10,908 bases of DNA, taken from assembly GCA_903919165.1 (NCBI GenBank), contig CAIXHJ010000346.1:1-10908 (forward strand). Reading direction: 5' to 3'. The DNA comes from an uncultured Holophagaceae bacterium (GTDB lineage: Bacteria > Acidobacteriota > Holophagae > Holophagales > Holophagaceae). The position numbers were made by a program, and so were the translations under genes. Below, one piece after another: positions 5,699 to 10,908 of the stretch. Below the pieces are notes generated by a model. The model saw only the letters and a list, made by a program, of their open reading frames with translations. It did not search any database and was not told the DNA's origin. How positions within the stretch are numbered: position 1 is the stretch's first letter; the number at the start of each line of letters is the position of its first letter.

Positions 5699-7327
5699 GT
5701 GTATGCTCGGGGCATGTTCCCCTCTTGGATCGCCTGCACTGCCGAGTCACTGTACGGCCTGTTCTGGCCGGAGGGCCTGGCGGCATTCGGATCCATGCTC
5801 CCTCCACGACTTGGGCTCCATCTGGCGGTGCTAGCCCTGGGCATCGTGCTGCTGGCTTTCCTGCTGGGACGGTTCGCGCCCCTGCGACGACGGAAGGTCC
5901 GCCGGGCTCTGATCTCCTACGCCCTGTGGCTCACGACGCTGGGCCTCGGTTTCGGGCTCTCCGCGGTCGGCCTGGAGATTCGGGCCCGGGATGCCTCCTT
6001 CGTGGCCGAGCTGTTCCGGGATGTCACGATCATCAACCTGGCGGGCCTGGCCATCTTCGACCTGGTCTTGCCCCTGGTCCGGATGCCCGTGACGGACATC
6101 GTCGCCGACCTCAGCCTGGGCCTCGCCTACCTGCTTGCAGCATTAGGGGTGATGCGGGAATCGGGCGTGAACCCATCGGGCCTAATCGCCACCTCGGCGG
6201 TGGTCACGGGCGTGATCGGCCTGTCGCTCCAGGCCACCCTGGGCAACATTCTGGGCGGGGTCGCCCTCCAGCTTGACGATTCCATCCGGGTGGGCGACTG
6301 GATCCAGCTGGAGAACGGACGGCAGGGTCGGGTGACCGGCATCTGCTGGCGCCACACCGTCCTGGAGACCCGGGACTGGGACACATTCATCGTGCCCAAC
6401 TCGGCGCTGCTCGCCCAGAACATCCAGATCCTGGGCAAGCGGGAGGGCCAGCCGCTCCAGCACCGGATGTGGGTCTACTTCAACGTGGATTTCCGCCAGG
6501 CGCCAGGCGAAGTGATCGAGACCGTGGACCGGGCCCTGCAGGAGGCGCCCATACCCAACGTGGCCCAGGATCCGGCGCCTCACTGCATCTGCTACGACTT
6601 CGCCAAGGACAAACGGGACAGCTTCGCCTACTACGCCGTGCGCTTCTGGCTGACAGACCTGGCCAAGGATGATCCCACCAGTTCCCAGGTGCGGCAGCGC
6701 ATCTACGCGGGCCTGCAGCGCGCGGGCATTCCCCTTGCCATGCCCGCCACGGCGGTCTTCCTCTCTCAGGATGATCCGGATCACGCCCGGCGGAAGGCGA
6801 CGCGCGAGCTGGACCGACGGATCGCCGCCCTGGAGAGCGTTGAGCTGTTCGCACCCATGACCGCAGAGGAGAAGGCAAGCATCGCCCCGCTCATCCGGCC
6901 CGCCCCCTTCACTCGCGGCGAGATCATCACCCGGCAGGGGGCGACCGCGCACTGGCTCTATGTCCTCATCCGCGGCGAAGTGGAAATCCGATTCCGCTCC
7001 GATAGCGGTGAGGAGCGCGTCCTGGGGACCCTCCGGGCACCGGATTTCTTCGGCGAGATGGGTGTGATGACGGGAGCTCCACGGTCCTCGACGGTCCTGG
7101 CCCTGGGCGAGGTGGAGTGCTTCCGCATCGAAAAGGGCGACTTCCAGGAGATCCTTGTGCAGCGTCCCGAGATCGCCGAGGGGCTCTCGGGCATCCTGGC
7201 CCGTCGCCACATGGACCTCCTGGCGCTGAAGGAGACCCTTGATACAGATCAACGGACCCAGAGGCTCAAAGACCAGCACGGACGCATCCTGGCGGCCATC
7301 CGGAGCTTCTTCAGCCTGGATGCCTGA
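5699..7327 (+). CDS. MscS-family channel fused to a cyclic-nucleotide-binding domain
   Basis: Inner-membrane channel of the mechanosensitive MscS superfamily with a C-terminal sensor, the layout of the bCNG (bacterial cyclic-nucleotide-gated) group. Of 542 residues, about 37-150 hold four membrane helices. Pore-helix region 160-192 contains GLSLQATLGNILGGVALQL, close to the MscS TM3 pattern. The MscS beta domain (GDWIQLENGRQGRVTGI, then FIVPNS) and alpha/beta domain reach about 355. A cyclic-nucleotide-binding domain spans about 383-500, with the phosphate-binding cassette FGEMGVMTGAPRSST: Glu453 and Arg462 have canonical spacing, so cAMP or cGMP binding is plausible. No potassium-channel filter is present. 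The start is uncertain: GTG at 5699 has GAAGGG 12 bases upstream, and ATG at 5714 has no clear ribosome-binding site. Confidence 0.9.
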   Translation: MYARGMFPSWIACTAESLYGLFWPEGLAAFGSMLPPRLGLHLAVLALGIVLLAFLLGRFAPLRRRKVRRALISYALWLTTLGLGFGLSAVGLEIRARDASFVAELFRDVTIINLAGLAIFDLVLPLVRMPVTDIVADLSLGLAYLLAALGVMRESGVNPSGLIATSAVVTGVIGLSLQATLGNILGGVALQLDDSIRVGDWIQLENGRQGRVTGICWRHTVLETRDWDTFIVPNSALLAQNIQILGKREGQPLQHRMWVYFNVDFRQAPGEVIETVDRALQEAPIPNVAQDPAPHCICYDFAKDKRDSFAYYAVRFWLTDLAKDDPTSSQVRQRIYAGLQRAGIPLAMPATAVFLSQDDPDHARRKATRELDRRIAALESVELFAPMTAEEKASIAPLIRPAPFTRGEIITRQGATAHWLYVLIRGEVEIRFRSDSGEERVLGTLRAPDFFGEMGVMTGAPRSSTVLALGEVECFRIEKGDFQEILVQRPEIAEGLSGILARRHMDLLALKETLDTDQRTQRLKDQHGRILAAIRSFFSLDA

Positions 7328-7436
7328 AGAATTCCACTGATTCCCGACCATTCTGCTAAACTATCCTCTTCGTGATCGCAGGCGACCCCCGGTCTCCGCC
7401 GCTTCTCAGTCCGAACTTCCCTTTCTTGCCCTGACC

Positions 7437-7467
7437 GGGCCCCCGGAATCCTTCCGCGGGCGGGCCC
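7437..7467 (+). promoter_or_regulatory. GC-rich leader hairpin next to the helicase ribosome-binding site
   Basis: Within the 155-bp gap before the helicase gene, GGGCCCCCGGAA (7437-7448) and TTCCGCGGGCGGGCCC (7452-7467) pair through most of their length around a 3-base loop, with small bulges. The hairpin ends four bases before the Shine-Dalgarno AGGAG (7472-7476), which is six bases from the ATG at 7483. A possible extended -10 (TG-C-TAAACT, 7354-7362) would give a leader of roughly 110 bases, but it has no convincing -35. No T-run follows the hairpin, so it is not an ordinary intrinsic terminator. Control of helicase translation is an inference. Confidence 0.5.
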
Positions 7468-7482
7468 TTCCAGGAGCAAGCC

Positions 7483-8778
7483 ATGTCCTTCGATTCCCTC
7501 GGGCTGATGCCCGAGCTCTTGCGCGCCGTACGCGAGCAGGGCTACGAAACCCCCACCCCCATCCAGATCCAGGCGATTCCCCTGGTATTGGAGGGTCGTG
7601 ACCTCATGGGCCGGGCCCAGACCGGCACCGGCAAGACCGCCGGGTTCACTCTGCCCATGCTGCAGTTGCTCGCACCCCACGCGAACACCTCAGCCTCGCC
7701 CGCGCGCCACCCCATCCGCGCCCTCATCCTCACACCCACACGCGAGCTCGCCATGCAGGTGGAGGAGAGCGTCCGCACCTACGGCAAGCACATCCCCCTG
7801 CGTTCCACCACCATCTTCGGCGGCGTGAACATCAACCCCCAGACCAAGGCCCTGCGCGCCGGCGTCGAGATCGTAGTTGCCACACCAGGCCGCCTGCTGG
7901 ACCACCAGGGCCAGGGCAACCTGAACTTCAGCCAGTTGGAGATCCTCGTGCTGGATGAAGCCGACCGCATGCTCGACATGGGCTTCATTCGCGACATCCA
8001 GAAGATCCTCGCCCTGCTACCCGCTAAGCGGCAGACCCTGCTCTTCTCGGCCACCTTCACCGACGAGATCAAGCAACTGGCCTCCAAGTTCCTGAAGGCC
8101 CCCGCCACGGTGCAGATCACCCCCCAGAACACCGCCGCCGAACTGGTCCGACAGGTCGTCCATCCCGTGGACCGCGAACGGAAAAGAGCCCTGTTGGCCC
8201 ACATCATCCAATCCAGGAAGCTCCAGCAGGTCCTGGTATTCACCCGCACCAAGCACGGCGCCAACCGCCTCTCGGAGCAGCTCGACAAGGATGGCATCAG
8301 CTCCATGGCCATCCACGGCAACAAGAGCCAGCCCCAGCGCATCAAGGCCCTGGAAGACTTCAAGAAGGGCGCGGTTCGCGTCCTGGTGGCCACGGATATT
8401 GCCGCCCGCGGCTTGGACATCGACCAGCTGCCCCATGTCGTGAACTACGAGCTGCCCCATGTGGCCGAAGACTATATCCATCGCATCGGCAGAACCGGTC
8501 GCGCGGGTAGTGAGGGAGAAGCCCTGTCTTTGGTCTGCGTCGACGAACAGACCCTCCTTCGGGACATCGAGAAGCTGCTGCGCAAGGATTTGCCCAAGGA
8601 CGTGGTCCACGGCTACGCGCCGGATCCCAGCATCCCCGCCGAACCCATCCAGACTGGACGGCAAGGGAGTGGCGGACGAGGTCGGGGTCCAGCCCGAGCC
8701 CCTCGAGCCGGATCGACCCCGGTGCCTCGTGGGGAACGGGGTCGACACCCCTCCAGACCCGGCGCACGTGGAAAATAA
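7483..8778 (+). CDS. rhlE: DEAD-box ATP-dependent RNA helicase, RhlE type
   Basis: Unwinds RNA duplexes with ATP, typically in ribosome assembly, mRNA decay or cold adaptation. All core motifs are present in 431 residues: Q-motif around PTPIQIQAI (24-32), Walker A AQTGTGKT (45-52), PTRELA, TPGR, DEAD at 158-161, SAT at 189-191, VFTRTKHGA, ARGLDI and HRIGRTGR (333-340). The tail from about residue 384 is rich in Arg, Gly and Pro and carries no DbpA-type RNA-binding domain, which fits RhlE rather than CsdA/DeaD or DbpA. The start has AGGAG six bases upstream. A strong leader hairpin precedes it. The gene seems independent of the MscS-type gene upstream. The exact RhlE assignment, among several DEAD-box paralogues, is likely but not certain. 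Confidence 0.94.
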   Translation: MSFDSLGLMPELLRAVREQGYETPTPIQIQAIPLVLEGRDLMGRAQTGTGKTAGFTLPMLQLLAPHANTSASPARHPIRALILTPTRELAMQVEESVRTYGKHIPLRSTTIFGGVNINPQTKALRAGVEIVVATPGRLLDHQGQGNLNFSQLEILVLDEADRMLDMGFIRDIQKILALLPAKRQTLLFSATFTDEIKQLASKFLKAPATVQITPQNTAAELVRQVVHPVDRERKRALLAHIIQSRKLQQVLVFTRTKHGANRLSEQLDKDGISSMAIHGNKSQPQRIKALEDFKKGAVRVLVATDIAARGLDIDQLPHVVNYELPHVAEDYIHRIGRTGRAGSEGEALSLVCVDEQTLLRDIEKLLRKDLPKDVVHGYAPDPSIPAEPIQTGRQGSGGRGRGPARAPRAGSTPVPRGERGRHPSRPGARGK

Positions 8779-8787
8779 CCACACCCA

Positions 8788-8816
8788 TTGACACGATGCT
8801 TGAGTGGCCACAGGAT
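8788..8816 (+). promoter_or_regulatory. Candidate promoter for the MarR-type gene
   Basis: A perfect -35 hexamer TTGACA (8788-8793) is followed after 17 bp by CAGGAT (8811-8816), a poor -10 with three consensus matches. Transcription would begin near 8823, almost at the ATG of 8825, implying a leaderless or very short leader, or use of the ATG at 8837. The proposed -10 adjoins the inverted repeat at 8816-8833, so a bound repressor would block it. Confidence 0.35.
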
Positions 8817-8833
8817 TCTTGCTTATGCAAGAA
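8816..8833. promoter_or_regulatory. Perfect inverted repeat, likely MarR-type operator
   Basis: TTCTTGC and GCAAGAA are perfect 7-bp inverted arms around TTAT, 18 bp in all. Size and TTGC/GCAA half-sites resemble operators of MarR-family dimers. The repeat overlaps the start region of the MarR-type gene (ATG at 8825 lies inside it) and lies just after a TTGACA hexamer, so autorepression is the simplest reading. No T-run follows, which argues against a helicase terminator. I saw no second copy of the repeat in front of mdtA. Confidence 0.6.
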
Positions 8834-9322
8834 CCCATGCCAGATATCCTCACTCGTGCTGGTCTCGGAACGCTGGTCACGGCCGTGCGGAGGAGACTGA
8901 AGCACGTCGTGGCGTCTCGACTCGCACCCTACGACCTCACCCTCCAGCAATTCTGGGTCCTGCTCGTGCTGCTGGAACAAGGGCCATGCTCTCTTCATCC
9001 CCTGGCCCAGCAGGTCTGGATGGACGATCCCACGGCCAGCCGGGTGGTCAAGGCCATGGTGGAGCGTGGCCTGCTTGACACAAGGCCGGACCCCAAGCAT
9101 GGCCGACGCATCCTCATCAGCCTCACACCCGGTTCGGTCCCCCTGGCCCAGGAGCTTCATGGCCTTGCCGCAGAGATCAAGTCGGGTCTGGTCGCGGGCC
9201 TCCAGCCGGAACAACAGGCGATCCTGCGCCAGGGACTCCTCGCCATGATCACGAACCTGGGTGACATGCTCGTCGGGACACCTTCCACTGGGCCCGACCA
9301 TGAATCCGTCGTCGCATCCTGA
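8825..9322 (+). CDS. MarR-family transcriptional regulator
   Basis: Dimeric winged-helix repressor that usually responds to small aromatic or phenolic ligands. The 165 residues (with this start) contain LTLQQFWVLLVLLEQG, a recognition-helix segment MDDPTASRVVKAMVERGLL, and a wing with DPKHGRRILISLTP, followed by the dimer helices. Three starts are possible: GTG at 8804 without a ribosome-binding site; ATG at 8825 with AGGA (8812-8815) nine bases upstream; and ATG at 8837. I chose 8825. The gene precedes a small ORF and the mdtAB efflux genes in the same direction, a classic arrangement for a regulator of its own efflux operon. The inverted repeat at its start suggests autoregulation. Ligand not predictable. 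Confidence 0.92.
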   Translation: MQEPMPDILTRAGLGTLVTAVRRRLKHVVASRLAPYDLTLQQFWVLLVLLEQGPCSLHPLAQQVWMDDPTASRVVKAMVERGLLDTRPDPKHGRRILISLTPGSVPLAQELHGLAAEIKSGLVAGLQPEQQAILRQGLLAMITNLGDMLVGTPSTGPDHESVVAS

Positions 9323-9325
9323 TCC

Positions 9326-9344
9326 AGTCCCGGTTCCCGGGACT
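9326..9344. terminator. Perfect inverted repeat after the MarR-type gene
   Basis: AGTCCCGG (9326-9333) and CCGGGACT (9337-9344) form a perfect 8-bp stem with a TTC loop, beginning three bases after the MarR stop. The following TTCTCGCCC is a poor U-tract, so a terminator or attenuator between the regulator and the efflux genes is possible but not typical. A protein-binding site or mRNA-stability hairpin would fit equally. It differs in sequence from the 8816-8833 repeat. Confidence 0.45.
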
Positions 9345-9373
9345 TCTCGCCCGTCCGTTCCACAGGAGGTGCC

Positions 9374-9487
9374 ATGCGTTTCCTGACTGCCTTCGGCGAA
9401 GGCGGCAAAATAGGCTTGATCGTCGCCTGGGAAGCCCTCTTCTCCGCAGCCTCGGGCAAGGGCCCTGGCCGCCTCGCCCGCCCCTGA
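9374..9487 (+). CDS. Small ORF of 37 codons with an excellent Shine-Dalgarno
   Basis: An ATG at 9374 is preceded by AGGAGGT (9364-9370), the best Shine-Dalgarno in the window, three bases before the ATG. The frame runs 37 codons to TGA at 9485-9487 and ends 27 bases before mdtA. The peptide starts MRFLTAFGEGGK, has a hydrophobic core IGLIVAWEALFSAAS that could insert in or lie on a membrane, and ends in a basic Gly/Arg/Pro tail. I recognise no family. It may be a small protein acting with the pump, or a leader whose translation is coupled to mdtA, whose own ribosome-binding site (GGAA) is weak. A chance ORF remains possible because the reading frame is short and the DNA GC-rich. Confidence 0.5.
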   Translation: MRFLTAFGEGGKIGLIVAWEALFSAASGKGPGRLARP

Positions 9488-9514
9488 ACCGACCTTCGAC
9501 TGCTTGGAATCCCC

Positions 9515-10699
9515 ATGGACTCTTCCGAAACCATCCTCACCGACCAGGCCTCCGGCCGCCCCGCCATTTTCCGTGGATGGCGGCTGTGGGCGGTTGTAGG
9601 CGGCGCATTTCTCCTTCTATTGTGGTTCTTCTTCCGCGGCGGGAAGAAGGGTCCTGCCGTCAATACTGCTTCTCGCCCCGTTCCTGTGGCCGTGGCCCAG
9701 GCCCGGAAGGGCGACATGGCGGTGCGCCTCTCTGGGTTGGGCACCGTCACGGCCATGAACAACGTCACGGTGAAGAGCCGTGTGGATGGACAGTTGGTGC
9801 GCGTGGATTTCACTGAAGGCCAGATGGTGAAGGAAGGTCAGCTCCTGGCGGAGATCGATCCCCGTCCCTTCCGGGTCCAGCTCATGCAGGCCGAGGGCCA
9901 GTTCGCCAAGGACCAAGCCGCCTTCCATAATGCGGAAGCGGACCTGCGGCGCTTCCAATCCCTGGTCAAGCAGGGCATCATTTCCGGCCAGCAGGTGGAC
10001 ACCCAGATTTCCGCAGTCGCCCAATTCGAGGCAGCTCTCAAGGCCGATCAGGCCACCATCGAAAGCGCGAAGCTGAATCTCGTATACAGCCGTATCACAG
10101 CGCCCATCTCGGGCCGGGTGGGACTGCGCCTGGTGGATGTGGGCAACATCGTGAAAGCCACCGATGCCAACGGCCTGGTCACCATCGCCCCGATCCAGCC
10201 CATCAACGTGGTGTTCGCGGTTCCGGCCGACAACATCCAGAAAGTCATGTCCCAGAACGCCAAAGCCAGCCGACTCGCCGTGGAGGCCTGGGACCGCGAC
10301 CTGCGAACCCGCCTTGCATCCGGAACGCTGGCGGCCATCGATAACCAGGTGGATCCTGGCACCGGGACTGTGAAGTTGAAGGCTTTGTTTGCAAATGAAG
10401 ACCGCTCGCTCTTCCCCAACCAGTTCGTGAACGCCCAGCTGCTGGTGGATACCCTGCGCGGTGTGGTGATCGTCCCGACGGCCGCCGTCCAGCGCGGCCC
10501 CCAGGGTTCCTTCGTCTACGTGGTGAAGGCCGACACCACTGTGGATCTCCAGAACGTTGAGATCCAGGGCACCGATGGCGACGACACCGCCGTGAGCAAG
10601 GGGCTCTCCGGCGGTGAGACTGTCGTTACCGATGGCCTCGAGAAACTGCGCCCCGGAAGCAAGGTCGCCCTCCCAAAGGCGCCCGGCGCCAAGGGCTGA
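9515..10699 (+). CDS. mdtA: RND efflux periplasmic adaptor subunit, MdtA-like
   Basis: Membrane-fusion protein that links an RND pump to an outer-membrane channel across the periplasm. The 394 residues have one N-terminal anchor (about 22-43, no lipobox cysteine). A lipoyl/barrel-sandwich half follows with VKSRVDGQLVRVDFTEGQ, then a coiled-coil hairpin (about 118-190), the second half with SRITAPISGRVGLRLVDVGN, and a beta-barrel segment with VVEAWDR-like LAVEAWDRDLRTR. NQVDPGTGTVKLKA and LFPNQFVNAQLLVDT are very close to E. coli MdtA as I remember it. The start ATG has only a weak GGAA element; coupling to the 37-codon ORF upstream could help. The pump gene starts 4 bp after the stop. The substrates of Mdt-type pumps vary (for example bile salts, novobiocin) and cannot be inferred here. 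Confidence 0.95.
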   Translation: MDSSETILTDQASGRPAIFRGWRLWAVVGGAFLLLLWFFFRGGKKGPAVNTASRPVPVAVAQARKGDMAVRLSGLGTVTAMNNVTVKSRVDGQLVRVDFTEGQMVKEGQLLAEIDPRPFRVQLMQAEGQFAKDQAAFHNAEADLRRFQSLVKQGIISGQQVDTQISAVAQFEAALKADQATIESAKLNLVYSRITAPISGRVGLRLVDVGNIVKATDANGLVTIAPIQPINVVFAVPADNIQKVMSQNAKASRLAVEAWDRDLRTRLASGTLAAIDNQVDPGTGTVKLKALFANEDRSLFPNQFVNAQLLVDTLRGVVIVPTAAVQRGPQGSFVYVVKADTTVDLQNVEIQGTDGDDTAVSKGLSGGETVVTDGLEKLRPGSKVALPKAPGAKG

Positions 10700-10703
10700 G
10701 CCG

Positions 10704-10908
10704 GTGAATCCGTCAAAGCCTTTCATCCTCCGGCCGATCGCGACTTCACTGCTGATGGCGGGCTTGTTGCTGGTGGGCCTCCTGGCCTTCCGCCAGCTGC
10801 CGGTCTCGGCCCTTCCCCAGGTGGACTACCCCACCATTCAGGTCGTCACCTTCTATCCGGGCGCCAGCCCCGATGTCATGGCCTCGGCCATCACGGCCCC
10901 GCTGGAAC
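10704..10908 (+). CDS. mdtB: RND efflux inner-membrane transporter, MdtB-like (5' part, truncated by window end)
   Basis: A GTG at 10704 opens a frame that continues to the window end (68 codons seen). It begins with PFILRPIATSLLM and a first transmembrane helix, then LPVSALPQVDYPTIQVVT, YPGASPDVM and AITAPLE. These are the N-terminal hallmarks of RND (HAE-1) pumps of the MdtB/MdtC subgroup, which drive drug export with the proton gradient. AAGGG (10691-10695) lies eight bases upstream and supports the GTG start. The gene follows mdtA by 4 bp, indicating tight cotranscription. A typical pump has about 1,000 residues, so most of the gene lies beyond the window, perhaps followed by mdtC and an outer-membrane channel gene. 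Confidence 0.95.
   Translation, partial: MNPSKPFILRPIATSLLMAGLLLVGLLAFRQLPVSALPQVDYPTIQVVTFYPGASPDVMASAITAPLE

Noticed and set aside
6182..7351. Minus-strand ORF of 389 codons opposite the MscS-type gene
   Set aside because: Shadow ORF; the plus strand carries unmistakable MscS and cyclic-nucleotide-binding motifs.
8360..9301. Minus-strand ORF of 313 codons across the helicase end and MarR gene
   Set aside because: Spans two well-identified plus-strand genes, and no motif is visible.
9617..10726. Minus-strand ORF of 369 codons opposite mdtA
   Set aside because: Shadow of mdtA with His/Gly/Leu-rich low-complexity sequence and no ribosome-binding site.

Overview
The window is high-GC, densely coded bacterial DNA. 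An RND efflux adaptor, a cell-wall amidase with an N-terminal export signal and a GtrA/GT2 lipid-linked sugar pair all suggest a Gram-negative (diderm) bacterium. The lineage is not decided by anything visible; the protein flavour makes me think of Acidobacteriota (Holophaga/Geothrix type), but that is impression only. The genes are chromosomal and mostly housekeeping or envelope-related. I see no transposase, phage gene or CRISPR array.

Region 1 (1-520) is an RNA locus. A 118-bp block carrying a probable stable-RNA promoter and the first 19 bases of tRNA-Arg occurs twice with a 152-bp period (1-118 and 153-270). Only the second copy runs into an intact tRNA-Arg(CCG) at 252-328. The first is broken in the D-loop by palindrome-rich DNA. 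A long hairpin directly abuts the tRNA 3' end.

Region 2 (521-3573) looks like an envelope glycosylation module. A GT2 polyprenyl-phosphate sugar synthase and a small GtrA-type membrane protein form a minus-strand operon. Divergent from them is a large polytopic protein that resembles GT-C glycosyltransferases. Together they match the GtrB/GtrA/Gtr-specific-transferase logic: charge the lipid, flip it, transfer the sugar.

Region 3 (3637-7327): an N-acetylmuramoyl-L-alanine amidase (minus) and histidyl-tRNA synthetase (plus) are divergent, and their start codons share one CATG. After hisS comes an MscS-family channel fused to a C-terminal cyclic-nucleotide-binding domain.

Region 4 (7328-8778): an RhlE-type DEAD-box RNA helicase, with a strong GC-rich hairpin in its leader four bases before the Shine-Dalgarno.

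Region 5 (8779-10908): a MarR-type regulator with a perfect inverted repeat at its start, a 37-codon ORF with an excellent Shine-Dalgarno, then mdtA and the beginning of mdtB, which runs off the window. This looks like a locally regulated RND multidrug-efflux operon.

I did not find a wholly new system. The items most worth checking are the tandem tRNA/promoter repeat, the 37-codon ORF before mdtA, the operator-like palindrome at the MarR gene, the helicase leader hairpin and the shared hisS/amidase start.
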